From the NCBI GenBank assembly GCA_029251405.1, contig JAQXDK010000016.1, positions 87,387 to 151,386 of the forward strand: a stretch of DNA of 64,000 bases. Direction: 5' to 3'. The translations under genes and the position numbers were made by a program. This document shows positions 16,156-25,774 of this stretch, one piece after another. The notes under the pieces are model-generated. The model saw nothing but the letters and a program-made list of their open reading frames with translations. It ran no database searches and was not told where the DNA came from. This DNA comes from Flavobacteriales bacterium. GTDB lineage: Bacteria; Bacteroidota; Bacteroidia; Flavobacteriales_D; Parvicellaceae. Positions within the stretch are counted from its first letter, which is position 1, and each line of letters begins with the position of its first letter.

Positions 16156-16952
16156 GAATACGATTATTTCCGTTGTTTTTTTTATTTATAAGTTGTAACA
16201 ATTCTCCTCCTAAAAAATACTATCAAAAGAATTTTACTGAATCTTCTAATAAAAAAGAGGTTGTAGTTCCTTCAAAAAAAAGAAAAAAAACAAACTATTC
16301 TAAACTAATTACTAATCAAAATGTTAAGGAAAAATTATTCGAATTTGGTTTAAAAAACAAAGAAGATTTAATACTTATAAAAACTGTATTAGGTTCTATT
16401 AAAATTAAACTTTACAAAGAAACACCACTACATAGAGCAAACTTTATAATGTTAGCTAAAAGAAATTTTTTTGATTCTACTATTTTTTACAGAGTAATCA
16501 GAAATTTCATGATTCAAGGTGGGAATAGTGATGATAATAATATGTTACAAAAGATGGCCAAAATAGGGATGTACAAAGTGCCGCCAGAAATTAACAAGAA
16601 ATACATTCATAAAAGAGGTGCTTTAGCAATGGCAGTACAAGAACAGTACTATAAGAATCCTACAAAACAAAATTTATCGTCTAGCCCTTACAATTTTTAT
16701 ATTATTCAAAAAGGACCCATTTCTGACAATTATATGGATAAAATTGAAGAAAAATATAAAATCAAAATTCCAATCAAAAACAGATCATTGTATAAAAAAA
16801 TTGGTGGTAGTCCACATTTAGACAATGAATACACAGTATTCGGTGAAGTGGTTAATGGCATGGAGGTTGTTGACAAAATAAGTAAGTTAATTACAGACGG
16901 AAAAAATAGACCTTTGACTAATTTGTATTTGTCAGTAGACGTTATTCAGTGA
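16152..16952 (+). CDS. Lipoprotein cyclophilin-type peptidyl-prolyl isomerase
   Basis: 266-residue exported prolyl isomerase. Signal peptide ends in the lipobox FLFISC with the lipidated Cys at 15, followed by a polar, basic linker. The cyclophilin domain begins about residue 73 (LIKTVLGSIKIKLYKETPLH) and shows FDSTIFYRVIRNFMIQGG, a shortened central loop, SPYNFYIIQ, and DNEYTVFGEVVNGMEVVDKI. Family role: folding of envelope proteins. Its start overlaps the J-domain gene by 4 bases, pairing two folding factors in one transcript. Confidence 0.88.
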   Translation: MRIRLFPLFFLFISCNNSPPKKYYQKNFTESSNKKEVVVPSKKRKKTNYSKLITNQNVKEKLFEFGLKNKEDLILIKTVLGSIKIKLYKETPLHRANFIMLAKRNFFDSTIFYRVIRNFMIQGGNSDDNNMLQKMAKIGMYKVPPEINKKYIHKRGALAMAVQEQYYKNPTKQNLSSSPYNFYIIQKGPISDNYMDKIEEKYKIKIPIKNRSLYKKIGGSPHLDNEYTVFGEVVNGMEVVDKISKLITDGKNRPLTNLYLSVDVIQ

Positions 16953-17020
16953 TTTTAATAGTTCTTAAATGTAACTTTTTTTAAAATTATTAGTAAATTA
17001 TAGCAAAGAATAGCATTTAA

Positions 17021-17521
17021 ATGAATCAAAGTACGACCTATATTGGCTTTATATCATCTATGTCTGATCATCTACAATTGCACAGAAAAGTTTATGTTTT
17101 CTTTTTAGGTTTTATGATTTTTGGAACCCTTTCTTTTATTAACTATGAATCTACAAATCTAAAAGAAATTAACTCTGTTGATAATGATGTGGTTTTCCTT
17201 AACAAGGATTCTAAATCCAAGTTGAAAATTGCTTATGATGATGTAAATACCAAAGAAATAGATTCTCCTTTAACTACCCATTCAAATCATTTGAAAGAAA
17301 CAGAACATAAATTTGCTTTAATTGTGGGTTCTTATTTAGAAATATCTAATGCAAAAAAATTAAAAATTGAAATGAATGATAGAGGGTTTAAAGAATGTGA
17401 GGTTATTCACAATGAAAAAACTTCAAAGTTTTGGGTTACTTTAAAATTTTATAAAAATAAAAAAGATGCCGTATCTGATAGAGAAAGATATCTTTTGGAT
17501 GGATGGATCAAACAAATGTAA
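17021..17521 (+). CDS. Single-pass membrane protein with SPOR-like domain
   Basis: 166 residues. One hydrophobic helix at about 25-42 (YVFFLGFMIFGTLSFI) and a C-terminal domain from about residue 93 (HKFALIVGSYLEISNAKKLK ... FWVTLKFYKNKKDAV) with the pattern of a SPOR repeat, which binds denuded peptidoglycan glycan strands. The topology puts the SPOR domain in the periplasm. An alternative start is Met15. It ends 5 bases from the convergent xth gene. Confidence 0.7.
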   Translation: MNQSTTYIGFISSMSDHLQLHRKVYVFFLGFMIFGTLSFINYESTNLKEINSVDNDVVFLNKDSKSKLKIAYDDVNTKEIDSPLTTHSNHLKETEHKFALIVGSYLEISNAKKLKIEMNDRGFKECEVIHNEKTSKFWVTLKFYKNKKDAVSDRERYLLDGWIKQM

Positions 17522-17526
17522 AGTTA

Positions 17527-18282
17527 TTACTTTAAAATAATTCCAACTGGGCAATGATCTGACCCCATTACATCGTTCATAATAAAACTGTCTTTTACCA
17601 TGTCAATTGCATCTTGTGAAGCTAGAAAATAATCTATTCTCCAACCAACATTTTTGGATCTAGAATTAAAACGATAACTCCACCAAGAATATTTAATTTT
17701 TTCAGGATAGAAATATCTAAAGGTATCCGTAAAACCTGCAGAAATAAAATTATCCATTCCGTCTATTTCCTGTTGAGTGTAGCCAGATGTTTTATTATAA
17801 TTAGATTTTGGATTCTTTAGGTCTATAGGTTGGTGAGCTACGTTTAAATCTCCATTTAGAAATACGGGTTTATCTTTATTTGATATATAACTTAATAATT
17901 CTTTATCCCATTTTTTTCTGTAATCCAATCTTACTAAACCTGTTCCACTGTTGGGGACATAAACAGTTATGAAATAAAAATTTTCAAATTCAGCACAGAT
18001 TAGTCTTCCTTCTTGATCGTGTTCTTCAATTCCAAGACCATAGCTAACGTTTAAAGGCTTCTTTTTAGATAAAATAGCTGTACCACTATATCCTTTTTTT
18101 ATAGCGCTGGATGAAAAAACATGATAACCAGTAACATCTTTTAGTGCAGTTCTAACCTGTTCGTCTTGAGCCTTTGTTTCTTGAAAACCTATAACATCTG
18201 CATTAATATGTTCAATAATACCGGCAAGACCTTTTTTTTCAACAGCTCTTATTCCATTTAAATTCCAAGAAACTAATTTCAT
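17527..18282 (-). CDS. xth: Exodeoxyribonuclease III (AP endonuclease)
   Basis: Mg-dependent repair nuclease that cuts 5' of abasic sites and degrades 3' ends. 251 residues, normal length. Endonuclease/exonuclease/phosphatase fold with SWNLNGIRA at the N-terminus, the metal ligand Glu in GFQETKAQ, FLNGDLNVAH, the VGWRIDYFLAS segment and the catalytic SDHCPVGI at the C-terminus. Stands alone on the minus strand. Confidence 0.95.
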   Translation of the reverse strand: MKLVSWNLNGIRAVEKKGLAGIIEHINADVIGFQETKAQDEQVRTALKDVTGYHVFSSSAIKKGYSGTAILSKKKPLNVSYGLGIEEHDQEGRLICAEFENFYFITVYVPNSGTGLVRLDYRKKWDKELLSYISNKDKPVFLNGDLNVAHQPIDLKNPKSNYNKTSGYTQQEIDGMDNFISAGFTDTFRYFYPEKIKYSWWSYRFNSRSKNVGWRIDYFLASQDAIDMVKDSFIMNDVMGSDHCPVGIILK

Positions 18283-18335
18283 ATACTAATATTAAAAATT
18301 TTCAATATGAATGTATTAAATCTTTTTTAATCTGA

Positions 18336-18343
18336 TATTTTTG
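18336..18343 (+). promoter_or_regulatory. Candidate -7 element TATTTTTG before pgk
   Basis: Matches TAnnTTTG, 22 bases upstream of the pgk ATG. No clear -33 TTG. Position suits a transcript with a very short leader. Confidence 0.35.
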
Positions 18344-18365
18344 TAGTTGATAAAATAAAATAACA

Positions 18366-19556
18366 ATGGATTTCAAGTCGTATAACTTTCAAAATAAAAG
18401 AGCTTTAGTTAGAGTAGATTTTAATGTTCCTTTAGATGAAAATGGTCGTGTTACTGATGATACAAGAATCAAAATGGCATTGCCAACTATCAATTGGATC
18501 ATAAAAGCTGGGGGAAGTGTTGTTTTATTATCACATTTAGGCAGACCTAATGATGAACCAGATTCGAGTTATTCTTTGCGCCAAATAATCCCTTGCTTAG
18601 AAAATTCATTAAATAAAAATATCACTTTTTGTAATGATTGTATTGATGAAAACTCTTTAATAATTACAAAAAATTTAAAACCAGGATGCATCGTGTTATT
18701 AGAAAATCTAAGGTTTTACAAAGAAGAAAAATTAGGTGATGAAGATTTTGCTAAAACATTATCAAAACATGGAGATGTTTATGTTAATGATGCTTTTGGA
18801 ACTGCTCACAGAGAACATGCTTCAACTTCGATTATAGCAAATTTTTTCCCAAATGATAAAATGTTTGGATTTTTGATTCAGAATGAAATTAAAAGTGTTG
18901 AAACAGTTCTCAATTCTAGTAAGTATCCACTCACCGCCATTGTTGGTGGTGCAAAAGTATCATCAAAAATTACCATTATTTTAAAACTGATTGAAAAAGT
19001 AGACCATTTAATAATTGGTGGTGGTATGGCTTACACATTTATCAAAGCTCAAAAAGGATCTATCGGTAAATCTTTAGTAGAAGAGGATTACTTAGATTTA
19101 GCAATTGAAATACTTGATAAAGCAAAAAAAAGAAATGTTCAAATTCATTTACCTTCAGATGCTTTGTGTTGTAAAGAGTTCGATAATAATTCTGTTTCAA
19201 CTACTAGATCTATTTATGAAATACCAAATGATGAAATGGGGCTAGATATAGGAGAGGATTCTATAAAAAATTTCGAAGAAGTAATAAAAAAATCTTCTTT
19301 GATTTTATGGAACGGGCCAATGGGTGTTTTCGAAATGAGTAATTTTCAAAAGGGTACTCAGTCAGTAGCTAATGCAATTGTTTCAGCAACAGAAAATAAT
19401 GCTTTTTCTCTCATTGGTGGTGGTGATAGTGTTGCAGCAATAAATTTGTTTAAATTAGCTGATAAGGTAAGTCATGTTTCTACTGGCGGTGGAGCTATGT
19501 TAGAATATCTTGAAGGAAAAGAATTACCTGGAATCAAATCTATAAGAAGTCTGTAA
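18366..19556 (+). CDS. pgk: Phosphoglycerate kinase
   Basis: Converts 1,3-bisphosphoglycerate plus ADP to 3-phosphoglycerate plus ATP in glycolysis. 396 residues, typical length. RVDFNVPLDENG substrate loop near residue 14, SHLGRPND, YVNDAFGTAHREHAS, the GGAKVSSKI motif, LILWNGPMGVFE, and C-terminal nucleotide loops LIGGGDSVAA and STGGGAMLEYLEGKELPGI. The lipoprotein gene begins at the base after the stop, so the two are probably co-transcribed. Confidence 0.97.
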   Translation: MDFKSYNFQNKRALVRVDFNVPLDENGRVTDDTRIKMALPTINWIIKAGGSVVLLSHLGRPNDEPDSSYSLRQIIPCLENSLNKNITFCNDCIDENSLIITKNLKPGCIVLLENLRFYKEEKLGDEDFAKTLSKHGDVYVNDAFGTAHREHASTSIIANFFPNDKMFGFLIQNEIKSVETVLNSSKYPLTAIVGGAKVSSKITIILKLIEKVDHLIIGGGMAYTFIKAQKGSIGKSLVEEDYLDLAIEILDKAKKRNVQIHLPSDALCCKEFDNNSVSTTRSIYEIPNDEMGLDIGEDSIKNFEEVIKKSSLILWNGPMGVFEMSNFQKGTQSVANAIVSATENNAFSLIGGGDSVAAINLFKLADKVSHVSTGGGAMLEYLEGKELPGIKSIRSL

Positions 19557-21095
19557 ATGAAAAATATTTTTTCGTTTTTAATAATCATTTTATTTTTTGC
19601 AGGTTGTCAAGAAAAATCTGAAAAATGGATAGATAATATTATACTTTCAGAAAATGAATTATTAATGGCCGCTAGTGTTGATTTAAACACAATTATAAAA
19701 AAGTCAGACATAGAAAACAGTAATAATATAACTAACCAACAAAAATTACTTTTTAATGCTTTTAATGCTTCTTTAAAAAGTAGTTTATTGGGTTTCGATG
19801 TTGAAACTCCTCAAAAAATCTTTGTAGTTGCCAATGAAGCTAATTTAGATGGTGCTTTTTTTTGGGTGGGTGAAATAACGAGTGAATTTCTTTTTGAAAA
19901 AACATTGAAAAACCTTTTTAAAACGAAGGAATTAACCAACTCGAATTTAAATTCATTTTTCATTGATCAATACAATGCTTTGGTAACCTTCAATGAAGAT
20001 TATTTTATAGTTGGAATATCTTCAGAAACAAGCTTCTTAGAATCAAAATCGAAATCCTATTTTACAAGTCCAAAAATCCCTTCAGAAAATCCATCTTTAA
20101 CCAACTTCTTACTAAATAAGGACGATATTGGATTTTATGTTTCAAACGAAAGAATTAACCATTTTGAAAATAATGATAATAGTTCTACACCTAATTTTAA
20201 ACCTTCTAGTTTTAGGAGCTTTGATCAATTTGGAAAAGAACTTTTAGGCAGTATTAATTTTTTAAACGGAGAAATTGTTTTTAGAATTATTTCTGACAAT
20301 TCTAAAAATATAATCTACAAAAATATAGCGGTTAATTCTAATTTTAAAAAATTCGTTTCCTTCAGCAAAAATCCAATTTCTTTTGTTTTTAGTAATTTGA
20401 ATTTATCCAACTCTAAATTGTCTCAAAACATTAATTTCTTTTATGATTATTTCCCAAAAGATTTTATTGTAAATCAAATTTTCAACTCTAAAGAAGGTGT
20501 TTCTTCATTAACTGGAGAAATTTCAATTTCATTATTTAATGGTGCTAAAAATGACTTAAATTCAGAAACAGACGAATTATTAAATGATGATTATTGGGAA
20601 GATGATTTCACTGAAGAAAATTTAAAAATTGATAATTTGCCATCATTTTTAATGAGTTTGGGTGTAAAAAATAAAGAGGTTTTGATAAATTATTTGAAAA
20701 TCATTAATGATGATTTTAATTTAAACCAGATTTCATCGTTTAATAATTCCTTTGTTTTTTTACAGAATAACATTTTCCATATTTCTAATAATGAACAGGA
20801 ATTAAAAGCTTTTATTAAAATGAAAGGTTTAAATACTTCAAATAAAATTAATTTAACTTCATTCCAAAAACCATTATATGGTCATGTAGACCTAAAAGAA
20901 ACTATGAAATTTCTGAATTTAAATAATGATAATTCAATGCCATTTGAAATAAACAAATTACTGAATAGTATAACCTTTTCTGGATCTAACGAAGAATTTA
21001 AATTTTCATTGCAATATGTAGATAAAAACACAAATTCTATTAGTTCTACAATAGATTTCATATTACAGAATAAGTTCTTAGAAGCCTATTTGTAA
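19557..21095 (+). CDS. DUF4836-like lipoprotein
   Basis: 512-residue lipoprotein: signal peptide with lipobox LFFAGC (Cys17). The start of the mature part (NELLMAASVDLNTIIKKS) resembles the DUF4836 family of Bacteroidota, in which an early 'A..SVDLxxLxxKS' stretch is typical; the rest alternates beta-strand and helix without a catalytic motif I recognise. A low-complexity acidic stretch (about 335-355, DDYWEDDFTEEN) is notable. ATG follows the pgk TAA directly. The 3' end overlaps the convergent murQ by 10 bases. Function unknown. Confidence 0.7.
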   Translation: MKNIFSFLIIILFFAGCQEKSEKWIDNIILSENELLMAASVDLNTIIKKSDIENSNNITNQQKLLFNAFNASLKSSLLGFDVETPQKIFVVANEANLDGAFFWVGEITSEFLFEKTLKNLFKTKELTNSNLNSFFIDQYNALVTFNEDYFIVGISSETSFLESKSKSYFTSPKIPSENPSLTNFLLNKDDIGFYVSNERINHFENNDNSSTPNFKPSSFRSFDQFGKELLGSINFLNGEIVFRIISDNSKNIIYKNIAVNSNFKKFVSFSKNPISFVFSNLNLSNSKLSQNINFFYDYFPKDFIVNQIFNSKEGVSSLTGEISISLFNGAKNDLNSETDELLNDDYWEDDFTEENLKIDNLPSFLMSLGVKNKEVLINYLKIINDDFNLNQISSFNNSFVFLQNNIFHISNNEQELKAFIKMKGLNTSNKINLTSFQKPLYGHVDLKETMKFLNLNNDNSMPFEINKLLNSITFSGSNEEFKFSLQYVDKNTNSISSTIDFILQNKFLEAYL

Positions 21096-21895
21096 TTTTC
21101 AATAGCTTTTCTTACGGTCCCGTATTTTTTTATAAGTTGTTGAGCTTCTTTTAATTCTAAATTGGTTTCTTCCATCACCATTTTCTCTGCTCGAGAAACC
21201 AACTTATTGTTTGAAAGTTGCATATCTACCATTTTATTACCCTTAATTTTTCCAAGTTGAATCATTAAGGTAGTAGATATCATATTTAGAACTAATTTTT
21301 GCGCTGTTCCCGACTTCATTCTAGTACTTCCAGTTACAAATTCAGGTCCAACAATTGGTATTATAGAACATTGAGCAATTTTGTCTAATGGGCTTTCGGG
21401 ATTGCAACTTATACACCCAGTAAAAATATTATGGTTATTACTTTCTTTTAATGCCCCAATTACGTAAGGTGTAGTTCCGGATGCTGCAATTCCTATTACA
21501 CTATCCAATTCATTAATATTATGTTTTTTTAAATCCAACCAACCCTGAGAAAGATCATCTTCTGCAAATTCTACAGCTTTTCTTATTGCAAGGTCACCAC
21601 CAGCAATTATTCCAATTACTAAATTATCAGAAACACCAAATGTAGGAGGGCATTCACTTGCATCAACTACTCCTAATCTACCACTTGTACCGGCACCAAT
21701 ATAGAATAGTCTACCACCCAATTTCATTTTTTTAGAAATCTGATTAACTAGGAAGTTAATTTTTGGTATTACTTTTTGAACAGCAGTGGCGACTTTTTGA
21801 TCTTCTAGATTTATATTAGTTAACAACTCATTAATACTTTGCTTTTCTAAGTTGTTGTGGTGGGATACTTGTTCAGTAATTTTTTTAAAACCCAT
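21086..21895 (-). CDS. murQ: N-acetylmuramic acid 6-phosphate etherase
   Basis: Cleaves the lactyl ether of MurNAc-6-phosphate to GlcNAc-6-phosphate and D-lactate in peptidoglycan recycling. 269 residues with a SIS sugar-phosphate domain: YIGAGTSGRLGVVDASECPP (family signature, catalytic Glu), GIIAGGDLAIRKAVE, and GPEFVTGSTRMKSGTAQKL. Slightly shorter than the E. coli enzyme (298 residues) at the C-terminus. No MurNAc kinase or transporter gene is adjacent. Confidence 0.93.
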   Translation of the reverse strand: MGFKKITEQVSHHNNLEKQSINELLTNINLEDQKVATAVQKVIPKINFLVNQISKKMKLGGRLFYIGAGTSGRLGVVDASECPPTFGVSDNLVIGIIAGGDLAIRKAVEFAEDDLSQGWLDLKKHNINELDSVIGIAASGTTPYVIGALKESNNHNIFTGCISCNPESPLDKIAQCSIIPIVGPEFVTGSTRMKSGTAQKLVLNMISTTLMIQLGKIKGNKMVDMQLSNNKLVSRAEKMVMEETNLELKEAQQLIKKYGTVRKAIENYK

Positions 21896-21998
21896 TTTTT
21901 GTCATCTTATTTATGAATGTTGAAAAATTAAGTTATACAATTATTACTATTATCTATCCTTATTTGGTAATTTGTTTAAATATATATAATATCACGAA

Positions 21999-22451
21999 AT
22001 GTTAAAAGAAGGAGATAATGCACCAAATTTTAAAGGACTGGATCAGAATGAAAAATCAATCCAATTAAGCGACTTTTCAGCAAAAAAAATAGTTCTTTAT
22101 TTTTACCCCAAAGACGACACCCCTGGATGTACCAAAGAAGCTTGCAACCTTAGAGATAACTATACTAGTTTAATAAAAGATGGTTATGCTGTAATAGGTG
22201 TAAGCGCAGATAATTCCGCTAAACATTCAAAATTTATTACTAAATATGATTTGCCTTTTTCTTTAATTGCGGATACTGAAAAAGCGGTAATAAATAGTTA
22301 CGAGTGTTGGGGGCCAAAGAAATTTATGGGAAGAGAATATGAAGGTATACTAAGAAAAACATTTATTATTGAAAATAATAAAATTGTTAAAATATTTGAA
22401 AAAGTAAAAACAACAGATCATTACCAACAAATTATAGAGGCCCTAAAGTAG
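21999..22451 (+). CDS. bcp: Thioredoxin-dependent thiol peroxidase (Bcp/PrxQ)
   Basis: 150-residue peroxiredoxin that reduces peroxides with electrons from thioredoxin. PKDDTPGCTKEACNLRD holds the peroxidatic Cys44 and, five residues on, resolving Cys49, the PrxQ arrangement. C-terminal FGPKKFMG-type stretch (WGPKKFMGREYEGI) and RKTFIIE are also typical. No signal peptide, so cytosolic. recA begins 51 bases downstream with a palindrome between them. Confidence 0.95.
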   Translation: MLKEGDNAPNFKGLDQNEKSIQLSDFSAKKIVLYFYPKDDTPGCTKEACNLRDNYTSLIKDGYAVIGVSADNSAKHSKFITKYDLPFSLIADTEKAVINSYECWGPKKFMGREYEGILRKTFIIENNKIVKIFEKVKTTDHYQQIIEALK

Positions 22452-22452
22452 T

Positions 22453-22469
22453 ACGTAAAACGATTACGT
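22453..22469. promoter_or_regulatory. Inverted repeat ACGTAA-N5-TTACGT upstream of recA
   Basis: Perfect 6-bp arms with a 5-base spacer, starting 2 bases after the bcp stop and ending 33 bases before the recA ATG. Position and symmetry suit a repressor operator controlling recA; which regulator binds is unknown. Confidence 0.4.
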
Positions 22470-22502
22470 TGCTAATTTATAAATTGCTTTAAATTGAAAA
22501 AA

Positions 22503-23498
22503 ATGGAAGACATAAGTAAAGAAAAATTAAAAGCCCTACAGGCTACCCTTGACAGATTAGATAAATCCTACGGTAAGGGATCTGTTATGAGATTGGGAGA
22601 TGAGCCAGTTGAGAAAATTGAAGTAATTAAAACAGGTTCAGTTACACTAAATAGAGCATTAGGAGTTGGAGGCTTTCCAAAAGGTAGAGTAGTAGAAATA
22701 TACGGACCAGAATCTTCCGGTAAAACCACACTAGCGATACATGCAATTGCCGAAGCTCAAAAAACTGGAGGTATAGCTGCTATAATTGATGCTGAGCATG
22801 CTTTTGATCAGTTTTATGCTAAAAATCTTGGAGTTGACATTGATAATTTGTTAATTTCTCAGCCAGATAATGGTGAACAAGCTCTTGAAATAGCAGATAA
22901 CTTAATAAGGTCAGGTGCTATAGATATTTTAGTAATAGACTCTGTTGCAGCACTTACTCCTAAAGCTGAAATCGAAGGCGAAATGGGTGATAACCAAATG
23001 GGGCTCCAAGCAAGATTAATGTCAAAGGCCTTGAGAAAATTAACCGGAAGTATTAGTAAAGCAAATACCTGTTGTATTTTCATAAATCAGTTAAGAGAAA
23101 AGATAGGAGTTATGTTTGGTAATCCAGAAACAACTACTGGCGGTAATGCACTGAAATTTTATTCTTCTGTAAGAATTGATATTAGAAGATCAAGTGCTAT
23201 CAAAAATGCAGATAAAGTAATTGGCAACAGAACAAGAGTAAAAGTTGTTAAAAACAAAGTTGCTCCTCCTTTTCAGCAAGCAGAATTTGATATCATGTAT
23301 GGAGAAGGAATTTCTAAAACAGGTGAGATAATTGATTTAGGTGTTGAAATGAATATTATTAATAAATCTGGTTCTTGGTATTCCTACGGAGATACTAAAT
23401 TAGGCCAGGGCAGAGACGCTGTTAAAGAAATATTATTCGATAATCTAGAACTGTTAGAAGAACTTGAAAATAAGATTACTGACCAGCTCAATAATTAA
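22503..23498 (+). CDS. recA: Recombinase RecA
   Basis: ATP-dependent strand-exchange protein for homologous recombination and SOS signalling. 331 residues from the chosen ATG ([20 protein letters not shown]); a TTG three codons earlier is possible but the ATG is preferred. Walker [17 protein letters not shown], Walker [12 protein letters not shown]1 [41 protein letters not shown]2 region. The C-terminal tail is short. A canonical intrinsic terminator follows. Confidence 0.98.
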   Translation: MEDISKEKLKALQATLDRLDKSYGKGSVMRLGDEPVEKIEVIKTGSVTLNRALGVGGFPKGRVVEIYGPESSGKTTLAIHAIAEAQKTGGIAAIIDAEHAFDQFYAKNLGVDIDNLLISQPDNGEQALEIADNLIRSGAIDILVIDSVAALTPKAEIEGEMGDNQMGLQARLMSKALRKLTGSISKANTCCIFINQLREKIGVMFGNPETTTGGNALKFYSSVRIDIRRSSAIKNADKVIGNRTRVKVVKNKVAPPFQQAEFDIMYGEGISKTGEIIDLGVEMNIINKSGSWYSYGDTKLGQGRDAVKEILFDNLELLEELENKITDQLNN

Positions 23499-23517
23499 TA
23501 AAACTTTAACTAATTTT

Positions 23518-23540
23518 AAGGCCCGTTAAGGGCCTTTTTT
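23518..23540 (+). terminator. Intrinsic terminator after recA, abutting the next start codon
   Basis: AAGGCCC-GTTAA-GGGCCTT is a perfect 7-bp GC-rich stem, followed by T residues; the T run ends at 23540 and the next gene's ATG is 23541-23543. Confidence 0.9.
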
Positions 23541-24599
23541 ATGAAATATATAATTATTCTTTTTCTATTTATTAGTAGTTGCTCTACTAAAACATCTAAA
23601 CAAAGTTCATCTGAGATTATTTCGTCCGATAAATCTGAAATAGATCAAAATTATGAAATTCAGAATTTATACGATATTGATAAAGAAATTATCAAAAACC
23701 CAAAGAGTCCAAATGTATATTTAAAAAGAGCTCTTTATTATCAGAAAAAAAGAAATTTTCAAGCTGCTTTAACTGATATAAACAGGGCGTTAAGTATAAC
23801 TCCAGATGTCTCTTTTTTAAAATACCACAAAGCTGCAATACTCTATGAATTGGCAGTTTTAAAACAAGATGTTAGTCTAATTGACGAATCAAAAATATAT
23901 TTAGATAACTGTATAAAAGAAGATCAAGAAATTATTTCTGCAAGGTTACTGAGAGCAAAGATTTATTTATTTGAAAAAAAAACAGAGGAAGCCATAAAGT
24001 TGGTTAACCAAGTTTTAAAAGTTGAGAAACGAGTAGCAGAAGCTTATCTGATAAAAGGAATGGTTTATCATTATTTGGGTAATAATAAGCTGGCCAGTTC
24101 GTCTTATCAAACAGCAATTGAAGTAGATCCTAACTACTACGATGCCTATATTCATATGGGTATGATTTCTGAAATTTCTGACAATTATAATGCTGTGGAT
24201 TATTATAACTCAGCTATCGAAATTGAACCTAATAATATAGAAGGATATCGAAATAAGGGATTGTATTACCATTTTAACTCAGAATACAATAGTGCTCGAA
24301 AAGAATTTAAAAATATCATCAATATTGATTCAATGTTTGAAGAAACGTACTTCAATATTGGAAATACTTTTTTAGGTGAATATGATCAAAATAAAGAAGA
24401 TTTCATTCTTGATTCTGCATTTTATTATTTTTTAAAAGCAGTAGATATAAATCCATTCTATGTACAAGCAATTCATAATATTGGGTTGTGCTATGAAGTG
24501 AAAGACGATATATCTAAAGCAAAAAAATACTACAATAGAGCAATTAATATTGATAATAATTACCGTCCTTCATTAAATGCTTTAAATGATCTTGATTAA
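23541..24599 (+). CDS. TPR-repeat lipoprotein
   Basis: 352-residue lipoprotein. Signal peptide MKYIIILFLFISSC with lipidated Cys14. From about residue 50 to the end there are roughly eight tetratricopeptide repeats (e.g. AYLIKGMVYHYLGNNKLASS, AIHNIGLCYEVKDDISKAKK), a scaffold for protein-protein contacts. The start codon sits directly on the T tract of the recA terminator, yet the signal peptide needs this start. Overlaps the convergent serine hydrolase gene by 4 bases. Partner unknown. Confidence 0.88.
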   Translation: MKYIIILFLFISSCSTKTSKQSSSEIISSDKSEIDQNYEIQNLYDIDKEIIKNPKSPNVYLKRALYYQKKRNFQAALTDINRALSITPDVSFLKYHKAAILYELAVLKQDVSLIDESKIYLDNCIKEDQEIISARLLRAKIYLFEKKTEEAIKLVNQVLKVEKRVAEAYLIKGMVYHYLGNNKLASSSYQTAIEVDPNYYDAYIHMGMISEISDNYNAVDYYNSAIEIEPNNIEGYRNKGLYYHFNSEYNSARKEFKNIINIDSMFEETYFNIGNTFLGEYDQNKEDFILDSAFYYFLKAVDINPFYVQAIHNIGLCYEVKDDISKAKKYYNRAINIDNNYRPSLNALNDLD

Positions 24600-25729
24600 T
24601 TTATAAGCTGTATAAGTTGGTTAATATTTAAAAACCTTCCCCTTTTTACGTTGTTTAGGACAATGATGGTTTGGTCTTTTTCCAAAACTTTTATAAAATA
24701 GGATCTAAACCCTTTCCACCAACCTGTATGATATACGATTTTACCATAATCCTTATGGTCTTTTAATCTAAATCCGTAGCCATAATTTTTATTTATTTTA
24801 TAGTTTTTATTCATTTTACTGAAAGCTAATTTTTTTAAACTGTCACTAATTAAAATATTTTGCTCTAATGCTCTGTCAAATTTTAGCAAATCCAATGTGG
24901 TTGAATAAATCCCTTTATCTCCAACAACTCCATTTAGATAGACATCTTCCCACGGAGTTCTATTTTCATATCCTTGAGCAGGATAAATTAATTCTTCAGA
25001 ATTAGTTCTATCATATACTACACTACTATTCATTCCAATTAAATTGAAAATATTATTTTTAATATATTTCTTAAATGTATTACCAGTTATTTTCTCAACA
25101 ATAGAGGCCAATAATAAAAAATTAGTGTTGCAATAATAGTATCTCCGATTAGGTGGGTAGTTTTTTAGAGGTTTGATTTTGGATATAATTTTTAATACAT
25201 CGTTATTACTTATAGTTTTTGTTTTGTCTGGCCATACCTCACTTGGGTTGTCACAAAAATGTGTATACTGACTTAAACCCGATCTGTGTGATAAAAGTTG
25301 ATGAATAGTAATTCCATCATATGGAAAGTCTGAAAAAAATTGATTAATGGTGTCGTTCAGACTTAATTTACCATCTTGTATTAATTGTAATACAGCAATT
25401 GCTGTAAATGGTTTAGAAACTGAAGCTAACTGAAATGTATGTTGTTCTGTTAGCTCTTCTTTTTTTGAAATATTAGCGTATCCATAGCTTTCTTTTGAAA
25501 TAATATTTCCATTTTCTGCAAATAAAATATTTCCATTAAATTGATTTTTTTTAAACTTTTTATAAAAAAAGGACTCTACTTTAACTTTTCTATCGTCATT
25601 TTTTAGATTTTTAAATTCACTTATGGATGTGTTGATTTTATTTTTTTTAGATTTTTTCTTACTCTCATTGTTATTACATGAAATGGTAATTAGAAAAGAA
25701 ATAAGAAAAATACTATATCGATTTATCAT
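24596..25729 (-). CDS. Lipoprotein serine hydrolase, class C beta-lactamase family
   Basis: 377-residue exported hydrolase of the penicillin-binding/AmpC fold. Lipobox FLITISC with Cys18, then a very basic linker (KKKSKKNK). Catalytic SxxK is Ser103-Val-Ser-Lys106 in LASVSKPF; the YxN motif lies in YYYCNTNF at about residue 198; the third motif is HTGWWKG near 338. The family includes D,D-peptidases, esterases and beta-lactamases; a cell-wall or esterase role is more likely than drug resistance, but sequence alone cannot decide. Confidence 0.88.
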   Translation of the reverse strand: MINRYSIFLISFLITISCNNNESKKKSKKNKINTSISEFKNLKNDDRKVKVESFFYKKFKKNQFNGNILFAENGNIISKESYGYANISKKEELTEQHTFQLASVSKPFTAIAVLQLIQDGKLSLNDTINQFFSDFPYDGITIHQLLSHRSGLSQYTHFCDNPSEVWPDKTKTISNNDVLKIISKIKPLKNYPPNRRYYYCNTNFLLLASIVEKITGNTFKKYIKNNIFNLIGMNSSVVYDRTNSEELIYPAQGYENRTPWEDVYLNGVVGDKGIYSTTLDLLKFDRALEQNILISDSLKKLAFSKMNKNYKINKNYGYGFRLKDHKDYGKIVYHTGWWKGFRSYFIKVLEKDQTIIVLNNVKRGRFLNINQLIQLIN

Positions 25730-25774
25730 TTTAATTTTGTCTGTATTGAATTTGGAATGTGTTTTAAAAAGATT

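Noticed and set aside
24596..25729. Calling the class C beta-lactamase-like protein an antibiotic resistance gene
   Set aside because: The motifs define only the serine hydrolase family; most members in this context are esterases or peptidases, and nothing nearby points to resistance.
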